A stretch of 63,673 nt of DNA, taken from contig PYJC01000057.1 in assembly GCA_003635255.1 (NCBI GenBank), positions 1 through 63,673 on the forward strand, in the 5' to 3' direction. Below, piece by piece: positions 16,692 to 28,139 of this stretch (positions are counted from its first letter, which is position 1; each line of letters starts with the position of its first letter). The notes beneath the pieces were generated by a model. It was not told the origin of the DNA and did no database searches. It worked only from the letters and a program-made list of their open reading frames with translations. Source of the DNA: Candidatus Poribacteria bacterium. Lineage in GTDB: Bacteria > Poribacteria > WGA-4E > WGA-3G. The translations under genes and the position numbers were made by a program.

Positions 16692-18908
16692 TCACGGATT
16701 CCACCAATACGTCACTTTACCAACAACAGTTGTATCCAGCAATCCTGATGTCACACTGTCTGTCCCATACGTCTGGTTGAAAACAAAATAGAAATCACTA
16801 CCCGGTTGGTAAATATAATTGACCAAGAAATTTGTGGTGACCAGATTCCGATCACTGTTCCATTGTACATAAAGCTTAGCAAAGAGGTCTGTAGAGAAAG
16901 AATAACCGACGCGCCCCCCGAAGACGTTGGTATCAAACGAACCCCCTGGCAGTGTGACACGGTTAAACTCATATCTCGGTTCCAAACTAAAGCGTCCAGT
17001 GAGCCGAAGATCGAGACGAATATCAAATCCTCGGCGAGTGCCGTTGTAGAAATCGCCAATATTGAACCCTACACGTCCATTGAAAACTTTGCCTTCAGCA
17101 TTAAGCATGAGGCTATAGTTATTATAATCGTACTTACCTTTCGGAATGATAATCCCTTCCCGAATTTCAAAGTCCTCGGTGAGGTTTTCAAAATTCCGGT
17201 AGATTCGGAGACCACCCCAACCGTTGGTTTCCAATTCAAGCCATGTGCTCCAGATAAAGGTTCGGGTCTCTAATTCATTGTCCGAATTGAGGATAATATC
17301 GATTTCCGGTCCAGCCCACAACCGACGAAATCCATACCAATGAAGGTAAGGCGTGGCACGGACTTCACTCCGAATCCATCGGCTGCCTGTACGATAGACG
17401 TAGCCGACTTCGGGGTTGAAATCCTCACCGATGTCCGTATAGGAAGCATTCACGCGTGCCACACTACTCTGCCAATTGCCGCCGAAGTACAACGCATTCG
17501 CGTTTTCGGACCTTTGTCGTGTGTTGATGGCATCGTCTTGCGTGCTGTCTGGTTCAAAGGTGCGTGCCCAGAGCCCTCGGAAATTCATTTCGCCGGTGGG
17601 ACGATAGATAAAATCAACGCCAGTCGCTCGATTGTGTGCGTCAAGACCCTGTTTGTTAATTGCAATCACACCGAGGCTTGACCCTGTGAAAAGATCACGC
17701 TTGACCCGCAATACCGAATAGTTCGTCCTATCAACATCAACTGCGTCCACATCCTCTGTAGCATCGGCTGCATACTTATCTGTGAGAACATTCAGCAACC
17801 CTACGCCGAAGCCTCCAACTTTACCTGTAACCTTGCCACCCCCGAGAATCGGGATAGCATGTCCTTCTTCAATACCGATACGCCGACTGTAGAAAAGTAG
17901 GAGCGGTGGTGGCGCATTGAAACTCGTACGTGGAATACCAAAGTCAAATAAACCTGCACCCTCTAAGAAAAATTGACGTTTCTCTGGGAAAAAGAGACTG
18001 AACCGTGTCAAATTCGCTTGTTCTCGATCCGCCTCAACCTGTGCGAAGTCTGTATTAACGGTGAGATCGGCGGTCAAGTTTGAGGTGACGCTCACTTTCA
18101 TATCTGCGCCGAAGTCAAGCACACCAATTGTCCCGTCCTCCGCTGTTCGGGCAACACCCGGGAGTAGATACGGCAAAAACTCAATATTTCGGCGTTGTGA
18201 GACACCTGATAAACCCGTGAGTGTCCCTAAATCTGTTGTCCGATAGCGCGCCAAAAAAGTATATGCTGCTGGCACGGGTGCCCACGTGCCTTCTTCCTGA
18301 TTTTTCTGGATGGTGCGTCCAAGGTTCAAACCCCATGTTAACGCGGCTTCGTCTTTAAACCTAAGTTGACTGAACGGAATCGCGATCTCTGTCGTCCAAT
18401 TGTCGCCGTTAATCTTTGCCTTACTATCCCAAACTGCATTCCAATTCTCGTTTCGGCTATCGCCACTGTCCATTATCGCTACATCTTCCCGTGCACCCAA
18501 CGGATTCACCCGGAAGAAGAACCCACTGCGCCGGTCGTTATAGGTATCCAGCAACACAAAGACGTTGTCGTTATCCCATAACATCGTATCGCGTCGCATC
18601 TTGTTGGCAATAATCTTAGAGCGGTCAGGTTCACTGCAGACGAAACCGAAATAGATGTGTCTGTCATCATAAAGGATACGAACCTCCGTTGCCTCCGTTA
18701 AAGGGGCACCCGCATCGGGTTCATATTGAATGAATTGACGGATCGGTGTCGCTTTCTGCCAATCGGATTCTGCGAGTTCACCATCAACCTCAACGCTTTC
18801 ATAAGTACGATACGCTTTTGCTTGAAGTTCTTCAGTTTCATCGGCATGCACGCCAACACTGAGGTAAAAGAGGAGTAAAATTGATAGCCATCTACATAGA
18901 TAATCCAT
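16692..18908 (-). CDS. DUF5916 outer-membrane-like protein with CBM9-type N domain
   Basis: A 738-residue secreted protein. A signal peptide (LSILLLFYLSVGVHADE) is followed by a family-9 carbohydrate-binding-like domain (VEVDGELAESDWQKA to about residue 200) and then the DUF5916 region, with SLFFPEKRQFFLEGAGLFDFG as its mark and a C-terminal part rich in alternating beta strands ending in an aromatic residue. The latter looks like an outer-membrane barrel. Members are common in Bacteroidetes and marine bacteria; the substrate is unknown. It stands alone. Confidence 0.82.
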   Translation of the reverse strand: MDYLCRWLSILLLFYLSVGVHADETEELQAKAYRTYESVEVDGELAESDWQKATPIRQFIQYEPDAGAPLTEATEVRILYDDRHIYFGFVCSEPDRSKIIANKMRRDTMLWDNDNVFVLLDTYNDRRSGFFFRVNPLGAREDVAIMDSGDSRNENWNAVWDSKAKINGDNWTTEIAIPFSQLRFKDEAALTWGLNLGRTIQKNQEEGTWAPVPAAYTFLARYRTTDLGTLTGLSGVSQRRNIEFLPYLLPGVARTAEDGTIGVLDFGADMKVSVTSNLTADLTVNTDFAQVEADREQANLTRFSLFFPEKRQFFLEGAGLFDFGIPRTSFNAPPPLLLFYSRRIGIEEGHAIPILGGGKVTGKVGGFGVGLLNVLTDKYAADATEDVDAVDVDRTNYSVLRVKRDLFTGSSLGVIAINKQGLDAHNRATGVDFIYRPTGEMNFRGLWARTFEPDSTQDDAINTRQRSENANALYFGGNWQSSVARVNASYTDIGEDFNPEVGYVYRTGSRWIRSEVRATPYLHWYGFRRLWAGPEIDIILNSDNELETRTFIWSTWLELETNGWGGLRIYRNFENLTEDFEIREGIIIPKGKYDYNNYSLMLNAEGKVFNGRVGFNIGDFYNGTRRGFDIRLDLRLTGRFSLEPRYEFNRVTLPGGSFDTNVFGGRVGYSFSTDLFAKLYVQWNSDRNLVTTNFLVNYIYQPGSDFYFVFNQTYGTDSVTSGLLDTTVVGKVTYWWNP

Positions 18909-21446
<2,538 letters not shown>

Positions 21447-21453
21447 TCTTGGC

Positions 21454-21505
21454 GAGGTAAGGGCAATAGGTGCGTGAAACCCTCCCGTTCCCATTGCCCT
21501 ACCTC
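21454..21505 (+). terminator. Rho-independent terminator of katG
   Basis: GAGGTAAGGGCAAT pairs with ATTGCCCTACCTC (one bulged A), followed by TTTCT. It begins eight bases after the katG stop. Confidence 0.8.
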
Positions 21506-21534
21506 TTTCTACACTTCTCTCCTTTCACCCCTCT

Positions 21535-21630
21535 TGTAGGAGCGAGTTTCACTCGCGATCGCCATCCATCTTGTAGGAGCGAGTTTCACTCGCCATTCCT
21601 CATCATCCTGTAGGAGCGAGTTTCACTCGC
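21535..21630. repeat. Three copies of a 22-base palindromic repeat
   Basis: TGTAGGAGCGAGTTTCACTC plus GC occurs at 21535-21556, 21572-21593 and 21609-21630, spaced 37 bases apart. Each can fold as GCGAG-TTTCA-CTCGC. This resembles a REP cluster; it fills the gap between katG and the MFS gene. Confidence 0.8.
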
Positions 21631-21731
21631 GACTCACACCGACGACTCTAAAGAATCTTATTGATTTCCTTCCGAAAGTGTGAGAAAATGCAGAAAAGAT
21701 TCCGGCCTTATCCCTTTGGAAATAAAAAATC

Positions 21732-23045
21732 ATGAAAAACGATAAGAAAACAATCTTTGGTTGGTGCATGTACGACTGCGCGAATTCAGCCTATATCACC
21801 ACTGTGATTGCCGCCATATTGCCGAATTATTTTGCGAAAGCCATTGTAGGTGAAGCAGGTGTGGATATTCTCGGCATGAATGTGAGTGCGACGGCGTTGT
21901 GGGGCTATATGTTGGGAACCGCGGCGTTCTGCGTGTTCCTCTTTGCACCCGTGCTTGGCGCGATTGCCGATTTCTCTGCCGCGAAAAAACGGTTTCTTAT
22001 GGGTTTCGCGTATATGGGCAGTATCTTCGCAACGATGCTCTATTTTTGCGGGTCCGGTGATGTCGGATTGACGATTGTGCTATTTCTCGGTTCTCAAATT
22101 TGCTTTGTCGGCGGTAATGTTTTCTACGATGCGTTCTTACCACAGATCGCCTCCGAAGACAAACTGGATTCCGTTTCTGCCAGAGGCTATGCGTTCGGGT
22201 ATGTCGGTGGCTCGCTGCAGTTTACTATTGCCCTCGCCCTCGTCGCCACGCAAAAGACACCGGAAGGCCAAGCGATGGCGGCACGCATCGGGATGGCGAT
22301 GACGGGTATCTGGTGGGCAGGTTGGACCTTGTTGACGCTGAAATACCTAAAAGAGGAAAAAACGTCGTATCAACTTCCAGAGGCACACCGCAACAAACCC
22401 AAACCTATCGCCTATCTCATCCTCGGCATCAGTCGGACGCTTTCAACCGCGAAACGGGTCGGACGCTTTAAACACCTCACCCTCTTCCTCATCGCCTATA
22501 TGATATACAACGACGGGATCCACACCGTTACCAGCATGGCGACAATTTACGGCACAGAAGAATTAAATCTTTCCACAACAGCACTCATGGTCACCCTCCT
22601 GTTGGTGCAAGTCGTTGCGATAGCAGGTGCGTTGATCTTCAGTCGGCTCGCAAATCGTATCGGTGCAAAACGCTCCGTGATGTTCGCCTTAGTCTTATGG
22701 AGTGGGGTTGTTACGTATGGGTATTTCATTCATACCGCAACAGAATTTTTTGTTCTGGGAATAGTTGTTGGTGTGGTCCTCGGTGGGACACAAGCATTGA
22801 GTCGTTCCTTTTATGGCGCGATGATTCCAGAGCAGGCAAGTGCAGAGTTTTACGGATTCTATTCTGTTTTCAGCAAATTCTCCTCAATTTGGGGACCCGT
22901 AACGTTCGGTGTTATCGAACAGATCACTGGCAGTGCCCGTCTCGCCATCATTTCATTGATGGTTTTCTTTATTGTCGGATTGGTACTGCTCGGTTTTGTG
23001 AATGAAGCGAAGGCGAAAGCAGATAGAGATAAGTTTGCATTCTAA
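21732..23045 (+). CDS. MFS transporter, UMF1 (Atg22-like) family
   Basis: A 437-residue inner-membrane protein with twelve hydrophobic segments. The family opening FGWCMYDCANSAYITTV and the loop APVLGAIADFSAAKKR mark the UMF1 group, which is related to the yeast vacuolar amino-acid effluxer Atg22. A central loop rich in Lys and Pro separates the two halves. Substrate unknown, perhaps amino acids. Single gene. Confidence 0.88.
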   Translation: MKNDKKTIFGWCMYDCANSAYITTVIAAILPNYFAKAIVGEAGVDILGMNVSATALWGYMLGTAAFCVFLFAPVLGAIADFSAAKKRFLMGFAYMGSIFATMLYFCGSGDVGLTIVLFLGSQICFVGGNVFYDAFLPQIASEDKLDSVSARGYAFGYVGGSLQFTIALALVATQKTPEGQAMAARIGMAMTGIWWAGWTLLTLKYLKEEKTSYQLPEAHRNKPKPIAYLILGISRTLSTAKRVGRFKHLTLFLIAYMIYNDGIHTVTSMATIYGTEELNLSTTALMVTLLLVQVVAIAGALIFSRLANRIGAKRSVMFALVLWSGVVTYGYFIHTATEFFVLGIVVGVVLGGTQALSRSFYGAMIPEQASAEFYGFYSVFSKFSSIWGPVTFGVIEQITGSARLAIISLMVFFIVGLVLLGFVNEAKAKADRDKFAF

Positions 23046-23513
23046 CAGGTTTAGAACCCCTCGGATTTTCCTATGGAGTCGCAGAATAGTTAACCGAAGT
23101 GTGCTATTGCTGCTGTGCACCCATATTTTTCGTAAGTTCCACTTTTTAAGAAAATATCGCCTATTTCGGCGGAAATACGAGAAAAAAGGAAAAATTCCTT
23201 AAAAATTCTGCAAGATGCTATTAACTTTTCCCGTTTCATCCTTATAATTAAGATAATGGACATTTCATGGATGATGTATTGATATTTTCAACTCTCCTGA
23301 GAAAAAGGAGGAAACAGATGGTAACTACAATTCGCCTGAAGGGTGGCATTGTAATTTTGGAACCGAATGGGAAAATAATTGGAACCGCAGCAAAGGCAAG
23401 TATTCAATAGGGACCCTTCGATCCCTATTGAGCGCATCCATCACAATTCGGAGGAGTTCACAGTATGTCAACGCAAAAACTTTTGCCTCTACTTTGAGTA
23501 AGGAGACAAAACG
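23046..23513. other. Gap holding a STAS gene remnant
   Basis: Apart from the short STAS fragment at 23318-23410, this stretch is AT-rich and has a promoter-like TATAATTAAGATAAT near 23245. It shows no other coding sequence. Confidence 0.5.
23318..23410 (+). pseudogene. Remnant of a STAS (anti-anti-sigma) gene
   Basis: ATG 23318 follows AAAAAGGAGG, an excellent ribosome site, and reads 30 codons before TAG. The peptide contains VILEPNGKIIGTAA, which matches the first strands of an anti-sigma antagonist; the rest of the domain, including the DSxGLG serine segment, is gone. Either a frameshift or a deletion removed the rest, or a short peptide is made. Confidence 0.55.
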
Positions 23514-24008
23514 ATGAAACTTATGAAATACCGCCAAGCCCTGCTAATGAACCTTTTAGCCATATTTGGATTCTCCATAATCTGTGGGTGTTCAGGATTG
23601 GGAGCAAAAAAAATTGAACGTCCCCAAGTTCCGTCCGATTTTCCATTTCCTGTCGTTTGGCTGCAACCTAAAAAGAAAGCTGTGCGTATTAATGAGTTGA
23701 CCCAGCGAGAATTGTGGGGACTCGTTATGGTTAAGAAATGGAATGAAGGGGACCGTTTTATTGGGACGGGTATGGATATGGATACCGGGAAAGTCTATTT
23801 GAACTATCCAAATGTTGTTTATGTCAAATGGGAAGATACCCAACTGCCTGATGGCACAATCACTAAATATGTATCTGAGATTTCAGGAGCTGATAGCACA
23901 ATTAGAGACCAAGTCAGCGAAGGAATACTTCCCCCAGGCGTACTGGTATTAGACATGAAAGACATGGATGCTTCGGGCATAGATCCGTATGAGTACCTAT
24001 CAGACTGA
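23514..24008 (+). CDS. Lipoprotein of unknown function
   Basis: A 164-residue lipoprotein with lipobox IICGC (Cys about residue 25). No domain is recognised; the sequence has an RINELTQRELWGLVMVKKWNEGD segment that may form the core. The ribosome site AAGGAGAC precedes the start. The next gene is another lipoprotein on the same strand 42 bases away, so the pair is likely one transcript. Confidence 0.6.
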   Translation: MKLMKYRQALLMNLLAIFGFSIICGCSGLGAKKIERPQVPSDFPFPVVWLQPKKKAVRINELTQRELWGLVMVKKWNEGDRFIGTGMDMDTGKVYLNYPNVVYVKWEDTQLPDGTITKYVSEISGADSTIRDQVSEGILPPGVLVLDMKDMDASGIDPYEYLSD

Positions 24009-24050
24009 ACTATTGAACCAAACAATAGTTTCTGAAAGGAGAAGTTAAAA

Positions 24051-24686
24051 ATGAAAGGTGTTAGGTTCTTCTTACTTTTTTATTTTGTATGCTTTTTGGG
24101 TTTGCTCACATTTTGCGGCTGTAGCAACACCGAAGAAGATACGGAAAAAACGTCCGGTTTGATAGCAGAACAACCTGAACCTGAAAAGACTGACGCTATC
24201 TATATTCCGGACAAGTGGTATAAGACGAGAGACCCTCTCTTACGCAATGACTATTTTCTCGCTGTACTTATTAAACAACTTGGAGATATTCCAGAAGTGC
24301 ACACCATCGCGGAATATCAGCGGAAAAGGATACAAGGGTTGCATGTCTCTCGTGACGAATATAACGCCTACCTCGATGCACAGAAGCGTCTCTGGCCGAA
24401 TCGGGAAACGCCTCAAAAACTCGGCGTTCTGAAGGAACCCAATGATCCAGAAGCGTATGCCAAACTTTTTCGTGAACAACGCATTGAACAGTTTGGAGAT
24501 GTTCTGGAGATTGACAGCATCGTAAAAATTGAGAAGAAGGTGAAGGCGGGTGAAAGTATACCGCTGGATGAATTCACCGATTATGCGCACGCACTGTTCT
24601 ATCTCTTTCCCAGTGAACAAACACTGCGTCAGTTCCAAGAAGTTTTAGCGGAGCAAGAGAAAGTAAATGACTTGGACAATGAGTAG
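24051..24686 (+). CDS. Lipoprotein with an internal duplication
   Basis: A 211-residue lipoprotein (lipobox LTFCGC, Cys about 23). The mature part has two similar helical halves of about 60 residues: one with QLGDIPEVHTIAEYQRKR, the other with QFGDVLEIDSIVKIEKKV, each followed by a matching DEYNAYLDAQKRLWP or DEFTDYAHALFYLFP stretch. This indicates tandem duplication. It has a good GAAAGGAGAA ribosome site. Role unknown; probably periplasmic. Confidence 0.65.
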   Translation: MKGVRFFLLFYFVCFLGLLTFCGCSNTEEDTEKTSGLIAEQPEPEKTDAIYIPDKWYKTRDPLLRNDYFLAVLIKQLGDIPEVHTIAEYQRKRIQGLHVSRDEYNAYLDAQKRLWPNRETPQKLGVLKEPNDPEAYAKLFREQRIEQFGDVLEIDSIVKIEKKVKAGESIPLDEFTDYAHALFYLFPSEQTLRQFQEVLAEQEKVNDLDNE

Positions 24687-24794
24687 TTGAGGGACGCTCT
24701 ACAAGAAAAGGGACGACATTCAGTCGTCCCTTCCTACGTTAACGCTATCGTGGCAAAACGGGTGCGTTTCCGAAGCGCGCCTGCAATGCGTCCG

Positions 24795-25670
24795 TTAATT
24801 CGACAGTTCAAAGATAATCGGGAGTTCAAGTCGCAGACTATTACTTTCTTGCCCTTCAGGAAAAGGCGGATAAGGCACAGCGTTTTGGACCGCAGCGATT
24901 GCAGCGTTGTCAAGTGCTTTTGAACCAGAAGAATCCGTGACTTCTGGGTTCCGAATGGTGCCATCTTTGAAAAGTGTAAATCGAACCGTTGTTGTCGTTC
25001 CGTCGTCGAGATTCCGCACGCGTGGCGGGAACCGTTGGACCTGTTTGATCCGGTCCCGTACCGCTTTCAAGAATTCGTTAAACGACTGTTTCGCATCACC
25101 CAAGTTGACGGAAGCGAGTTCTAAGTTCCCCGGATCGTTGAACTCCGTCTGCGCGAGACTTGTTCCCATATCCATTTTTGCCACCAAGCTGGTGCTTTCA
25201 AATTTTGGCACTTCAAATTTCGGCATTGTTGTAACGATATTTGCCTGTTGTTGCGTTGCTCTAAACAGATTTTTGCCGATGCCTGCGACACTCGGTGCCA
25301 TCACCGGACGTGTAGGTGCCTCACTCGTTGGCAATGTAAAACGGGCGTTCCCGACTGGAATCTTAGCACTCGTTGTGACAGGTTGCCCCTTCGGGACCCG
25401 AATCTTAGAAAACTTCGGCTTGTTCGGCTTCCGTGTCGTCCGAGGCGGAGTCCGGCGTTTCGGCTGCGGTTTCTCGGCTTCCAAAACGACACTCTCTACT
25501 TTATCGTTGTTCATCTCCAACACGGTTTTCCGAACAAAGTAGATCGCACCGACGATAATCCCGATTGCGTGGAGTCCGATGGCGAAGCTGCTTGCGATCC
25601 GAATTGCTTTCCTTTTCCGTTGTTGGGCGGCTTCTCGATTCTGCCGCTGCACATCAGCCATAGTCTTCAT
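24795..25670 (-). CDS. TonB-family energy transducer
   Basis: A 291-residue inner-membrane protein. One membrane segment (ASSFAIGLHAIGIIVGAIYFV) lies at about residues 25-45, a Pro/Lys/Arg-rich linker spans the periplasm, and the C-terminal TonB domain (about 205-291) has RVRNLDDGTTTTVRFTLFKDG, GSKALDNAAIAAVQNA and PYPPFPEG. It should pass energy from ExbB/ExbD to outer-membrane receptors. No exbBD is nearby. It is the last gene of the cluster with the receptor at 28140. Confidence 0.88.
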   Translation of the reverse strand: MKTMADVQRQNREAAQQRKRKAIRIASSFAIGLHAIGIIVGAIYFVRKTVLEMNNDKVESVVLEAEKPQPKRRTPPRTTRKPNKPKFSKIRVPKGQPVTTSAKIPVGNARFTLPTSEAPTRPVMAPSVAGIGKNLFRATQQQANIVTTMPKFEVPKFESTSLVAKMDMGTSLAQTEFNDPGNLELASVNLGDAKQSFNEFLKAVRDRIKQVQRFPPRVRNLDDGTTTTVRFTLFKDGTIRNPEVTDSSGSKALDNAAIAAVQNAVPYPPFPEGQESNSLRLELPIIFELSN

Positions 25671-25745
25671 ATTCTTGTTCTCCAGTTTCTTTATCTGTTG
25701 CCCCTGCCGTGGTTGGAAAGAGCATAACTCATCTGCTCTTAAAGT

Positions 25746-25759
25746 CCCCTGATAAGGGG
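25746..25759. repeat. Dispersed hairpin repeat, CCCCTGATAAGGGG
   Basis: Copy of the family also seen at 10537. The gap around it (25780-25920) carries CGATAACCGATAACTGATAACC-type repeats that also occur near 31245, 31330, 32050 and 40240. Confidence 0.55.
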
Positions 25760-25920
25760 GATTTAGGGGGTTAAAATACCCTATAAAAAATTGCTGATTA
25801 TCGGGTAACGGTTAAGAATCTATTTGTAACAATTTACCGCTGCCTGATGTATCCCAAGTTGGGGAGGATTGTTACAAACCCCTTTTAACCGACAACCGAT
25901 AACCGATAACTGATAACCAT

Positions 25921-26439
25921 TTAGTCTTCATAACTCAGTAACTTATATCTGTTGTTTTTATTAATGACCGAGCCGAGTATCTGCAGTTCCCGTTTCTCCC
26001 CGGCGGCGTTTTGTAACGTCAAAACGGTTCCACGTAAAAGTTGGAACCCATCGTAAGTTTCAGACGGTCGATCAAAGCGGATGCCTACGAATTTCAGATT
26101 ATGTCCGCCGTAGCGATCACTCCATTTTTTCATCCCGATATTACATTTCTTATTCAGATTTGACCAAGCGAAATCGCCCGGAAAATTACTCGGCGGACGG
26201 CTTGCCGGAAATTTGGGCCAAATCCAGTCGAGAAACGCTTCGCGTTGCACACGCAAACGGTTCAACTGCTCAATATCTTTGTTATTAAGTGCGTCAACGA
26301 CTGCCAGACCGAGCTGGTCTGGCGAGTCGAGACTCTCTTTCCAAGTTGATTGCTCACAACCTACCGAACTGCTGTAAACGAGCAGGACGGCTAAAAGCAT
26401 GTAAGATATGCGGGCAGGGCATTCACTATTTCTGTGCAC
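25921..26439 (-). CDS. Lipoprotein in the TonB cluster
   Basis: A 172-residue protein with a signal and lipobox SSVGC. The first part of the mature chain (SLDSPDQLGLAVVDALNNKDIEQLNRLRV) resembles a short helical repeat; no family is named. Its start overlaps the end of the beta-helix gene by 14 bases, so the two are co-translated. It may assist the receptor or bind the same substrate. Confidence 0.6.
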   Translation of the reverse strand: MHRNSECPARISYMLLAVLLVYSSSVGCEQSTWKESLDSPDQLGLAVVDALNNKDIEQLNRLRVQREAFLDWIWPKFPASRPPSNFPGDFAWSNLNKKCNIGMKKWSDRYGGHNLKFVGIRFDRPSETYDGFQLLRGTVLTLQNAAGEKRELQILGSVINKNNRYKLLSYED

Positions 26440-27940
26440 TCGTTGTCCACCCTGATGTCCAGTTGTTGGACGGGCTTACGCCACCGATAAAGTTTACGGG
26501 TTCAAAGAATCCGTCGGCAGGTGGAGCTGCCGGAGCCACTTCAGTAGCACCTACGCCGGGTGTGAAGTCCGGTGCACTCTTATTGAACGGATCTGCTAAA
26601 CCTGGATCGATTTCTTTGTTCCCGTTGGCGGCAGCGAAAGCGGCTTCGTCAAATCCGTCGTCGTCTTTTTCGTCCCCAAAGTTGCCTTTTCCATTTTCAA
26701 AGAAAATGCTGTTCTTGACAACCAGTTTACCAGCATCTGCTTGTGCGTGCGTCGCTTCGTTGTTAATATCAAGTCCGACCTTGTTGAATCCAGTGACGAT
26801 AAAGTTTGCATACATGCCAGCAGCACCCTCGCGAATCAACATCCCGTTATCGCTTTCCGGACCAGCCGGATCACCAACAAGCGTTACATTATAGATCGTC
26901 GCGGCAGAACGTGGTGTCGCTTCGTTATCTTTACTACTGTTATCCACTTCAAATCCGTTATCTGCATCATCCCCATACTGCTGAGCAACCCAGAATTGAC
27001 CCTTACCTGTCCAACCGTCTGTCCAGTCAAAAGAATCGTCACGTGCGCCTGTTACCAAGATATATTTAAGGTTAACGGTACCACCGAACATCTCGATGCC
27101 ATCATCTTGGTTCATGTGTACTTGGACGTGTTCTACAATCGTGCCGGATCCAACGCCTTGGAAGGAGATGCCGTTCAATTCGTTATCTGGGCTTAATTCG
27201 ATACCTGCATACTGAATACGAACGTAACGGAGTATACCGCTGCTGTCTGCTGGATCGTTTCCGCCGAATGCGCCTGTGTCGCCTTCACCGAAAGTTACAC
27301 CTTGGTTCGTGGGGGCATTCCCATTGATAATTAACCCCCCCCACTGTCCGCGTGCGTGGGAACCTTCAAAGGCATCACTTGACATGACGATGGGAGCATC
27401 AGGTGCTCCTTCTGCCATAATCTTAGAGCCTTGGGCAATGATGAGTGTGCCATTGGTTGCCTGCTCGCCGTAAATTTTGACACCCGGCTCAATGGTTAAT
27501 ATCGCGCCACCTTTGACAAACACTGCACCTCGTAACAGGTACTCGTAGGTTTCAGAAAGGTGCCAGTTTGGACTATCAGATTCGCTCAAAAGTGAACGTA
27601 ACTGGCGTTCATAAGACAACTGATTCAGGTCACCCTCCAATTCCTGACGCGCATAGGCAGTGAGGTTTTCATCTTTGAGGCTAAGTTCAATGTCCTCACT
27701 GAGTTGACTGAGTTCACTGTCGTCCCTCGCGGTGAGGTTACCCTGCAAAACGACCACTTGGTGTCCGTCAACATCAAGAACTGCTTCTTCAAGGATAAGT
27801 ACTTCCTCCGCTTCATCGCTGCCGCAACCGACAAAAGCCAACACAATACTGGTCGTGAAAATTGCCATCAACAAGAACAACCAACTCTGATATATACCCC
27901 GCGTTTCAGTGGATGCAGGGGCATCCGCAATGTTTAACAT
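26426..27940 (-). CDS. Right-handed beta-helix lipoprotein
   Basis: A 504-residue surface or periplasmic lipoprotein with signal LLMAIFTTSIVLAFVGC. After a charged segment it has many parallel beta-helix turns (GAILTIEPGVKIYG, GSKIMAEGAPDAPIVM, GQWGGLIINGNAP, DDGIEMFGGTVNLKYILVTG). Such proteins commonly sit beside a TonB receptor in marine Bacteroidetes-like loci and may bind a large substrate. The C terminus is short and polar. It follows the receptor gene in the same direction, 199 bases away. Confidence 0.75.
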   Translation of the reverse strand: MLNIADAPASTETRGIYQSWLFLLMAIFTTSIVLAFVGCGSDEAEEVLILEEAVLDVDGHQVVVLQGNLTARDDSELSQLSEDIELSLKDENLTAYARQELEGDLNQLSYERQLRSLLSESDSPNWHLSETYEYLLRGAVFVKGGAILTIEPGVKIYGEQATNGTLIIAQGSKIMAEGAPDAPIVMSSDAFEGSHARGQWGGLIINGNAPTNQGVTFGEGDTGAFGGNDPADSSGILRYVRIQYAGIELSPDNELNGISFQGVGSGTIVEHVQVHMNQDDGIEMFGGTVNLKYILVTGARDDSFDWTDGWTGKGQFWVAQQYGDDADNGFEVDNSSKDNEATPRSAATIYNVTLVGDPAGPESDNGMLIREGAAGMYANFIVTGFNKVGLDINNEATHAQADAGKLVVKNSIFFENGKGNFGDEKDDDGFDEAAFAAANGNKEIDPGLADPFNKSAPDFTPGVGATEVAPAAPPADGFFEPVNFIGGVSPSNNWTSGWTTSAQK

Positions 27941-28139
27941 TAACTAATCCAGCTCCGTGTTTATTTGTTATCTACGTCCAACCGATCCTACGGTCAGGCA
28001 TTTATATTTTTGTAAATCTATTTTATAATTAAGGATACTCGTAAATTGTTGCAAGAAAATGACAATATTATGATTTTTTTATGCTTTGCAGATTTTCCTT
28101 CCTGATCGCTGACTGCTGATTGCTGATGGCTAATTCCCA

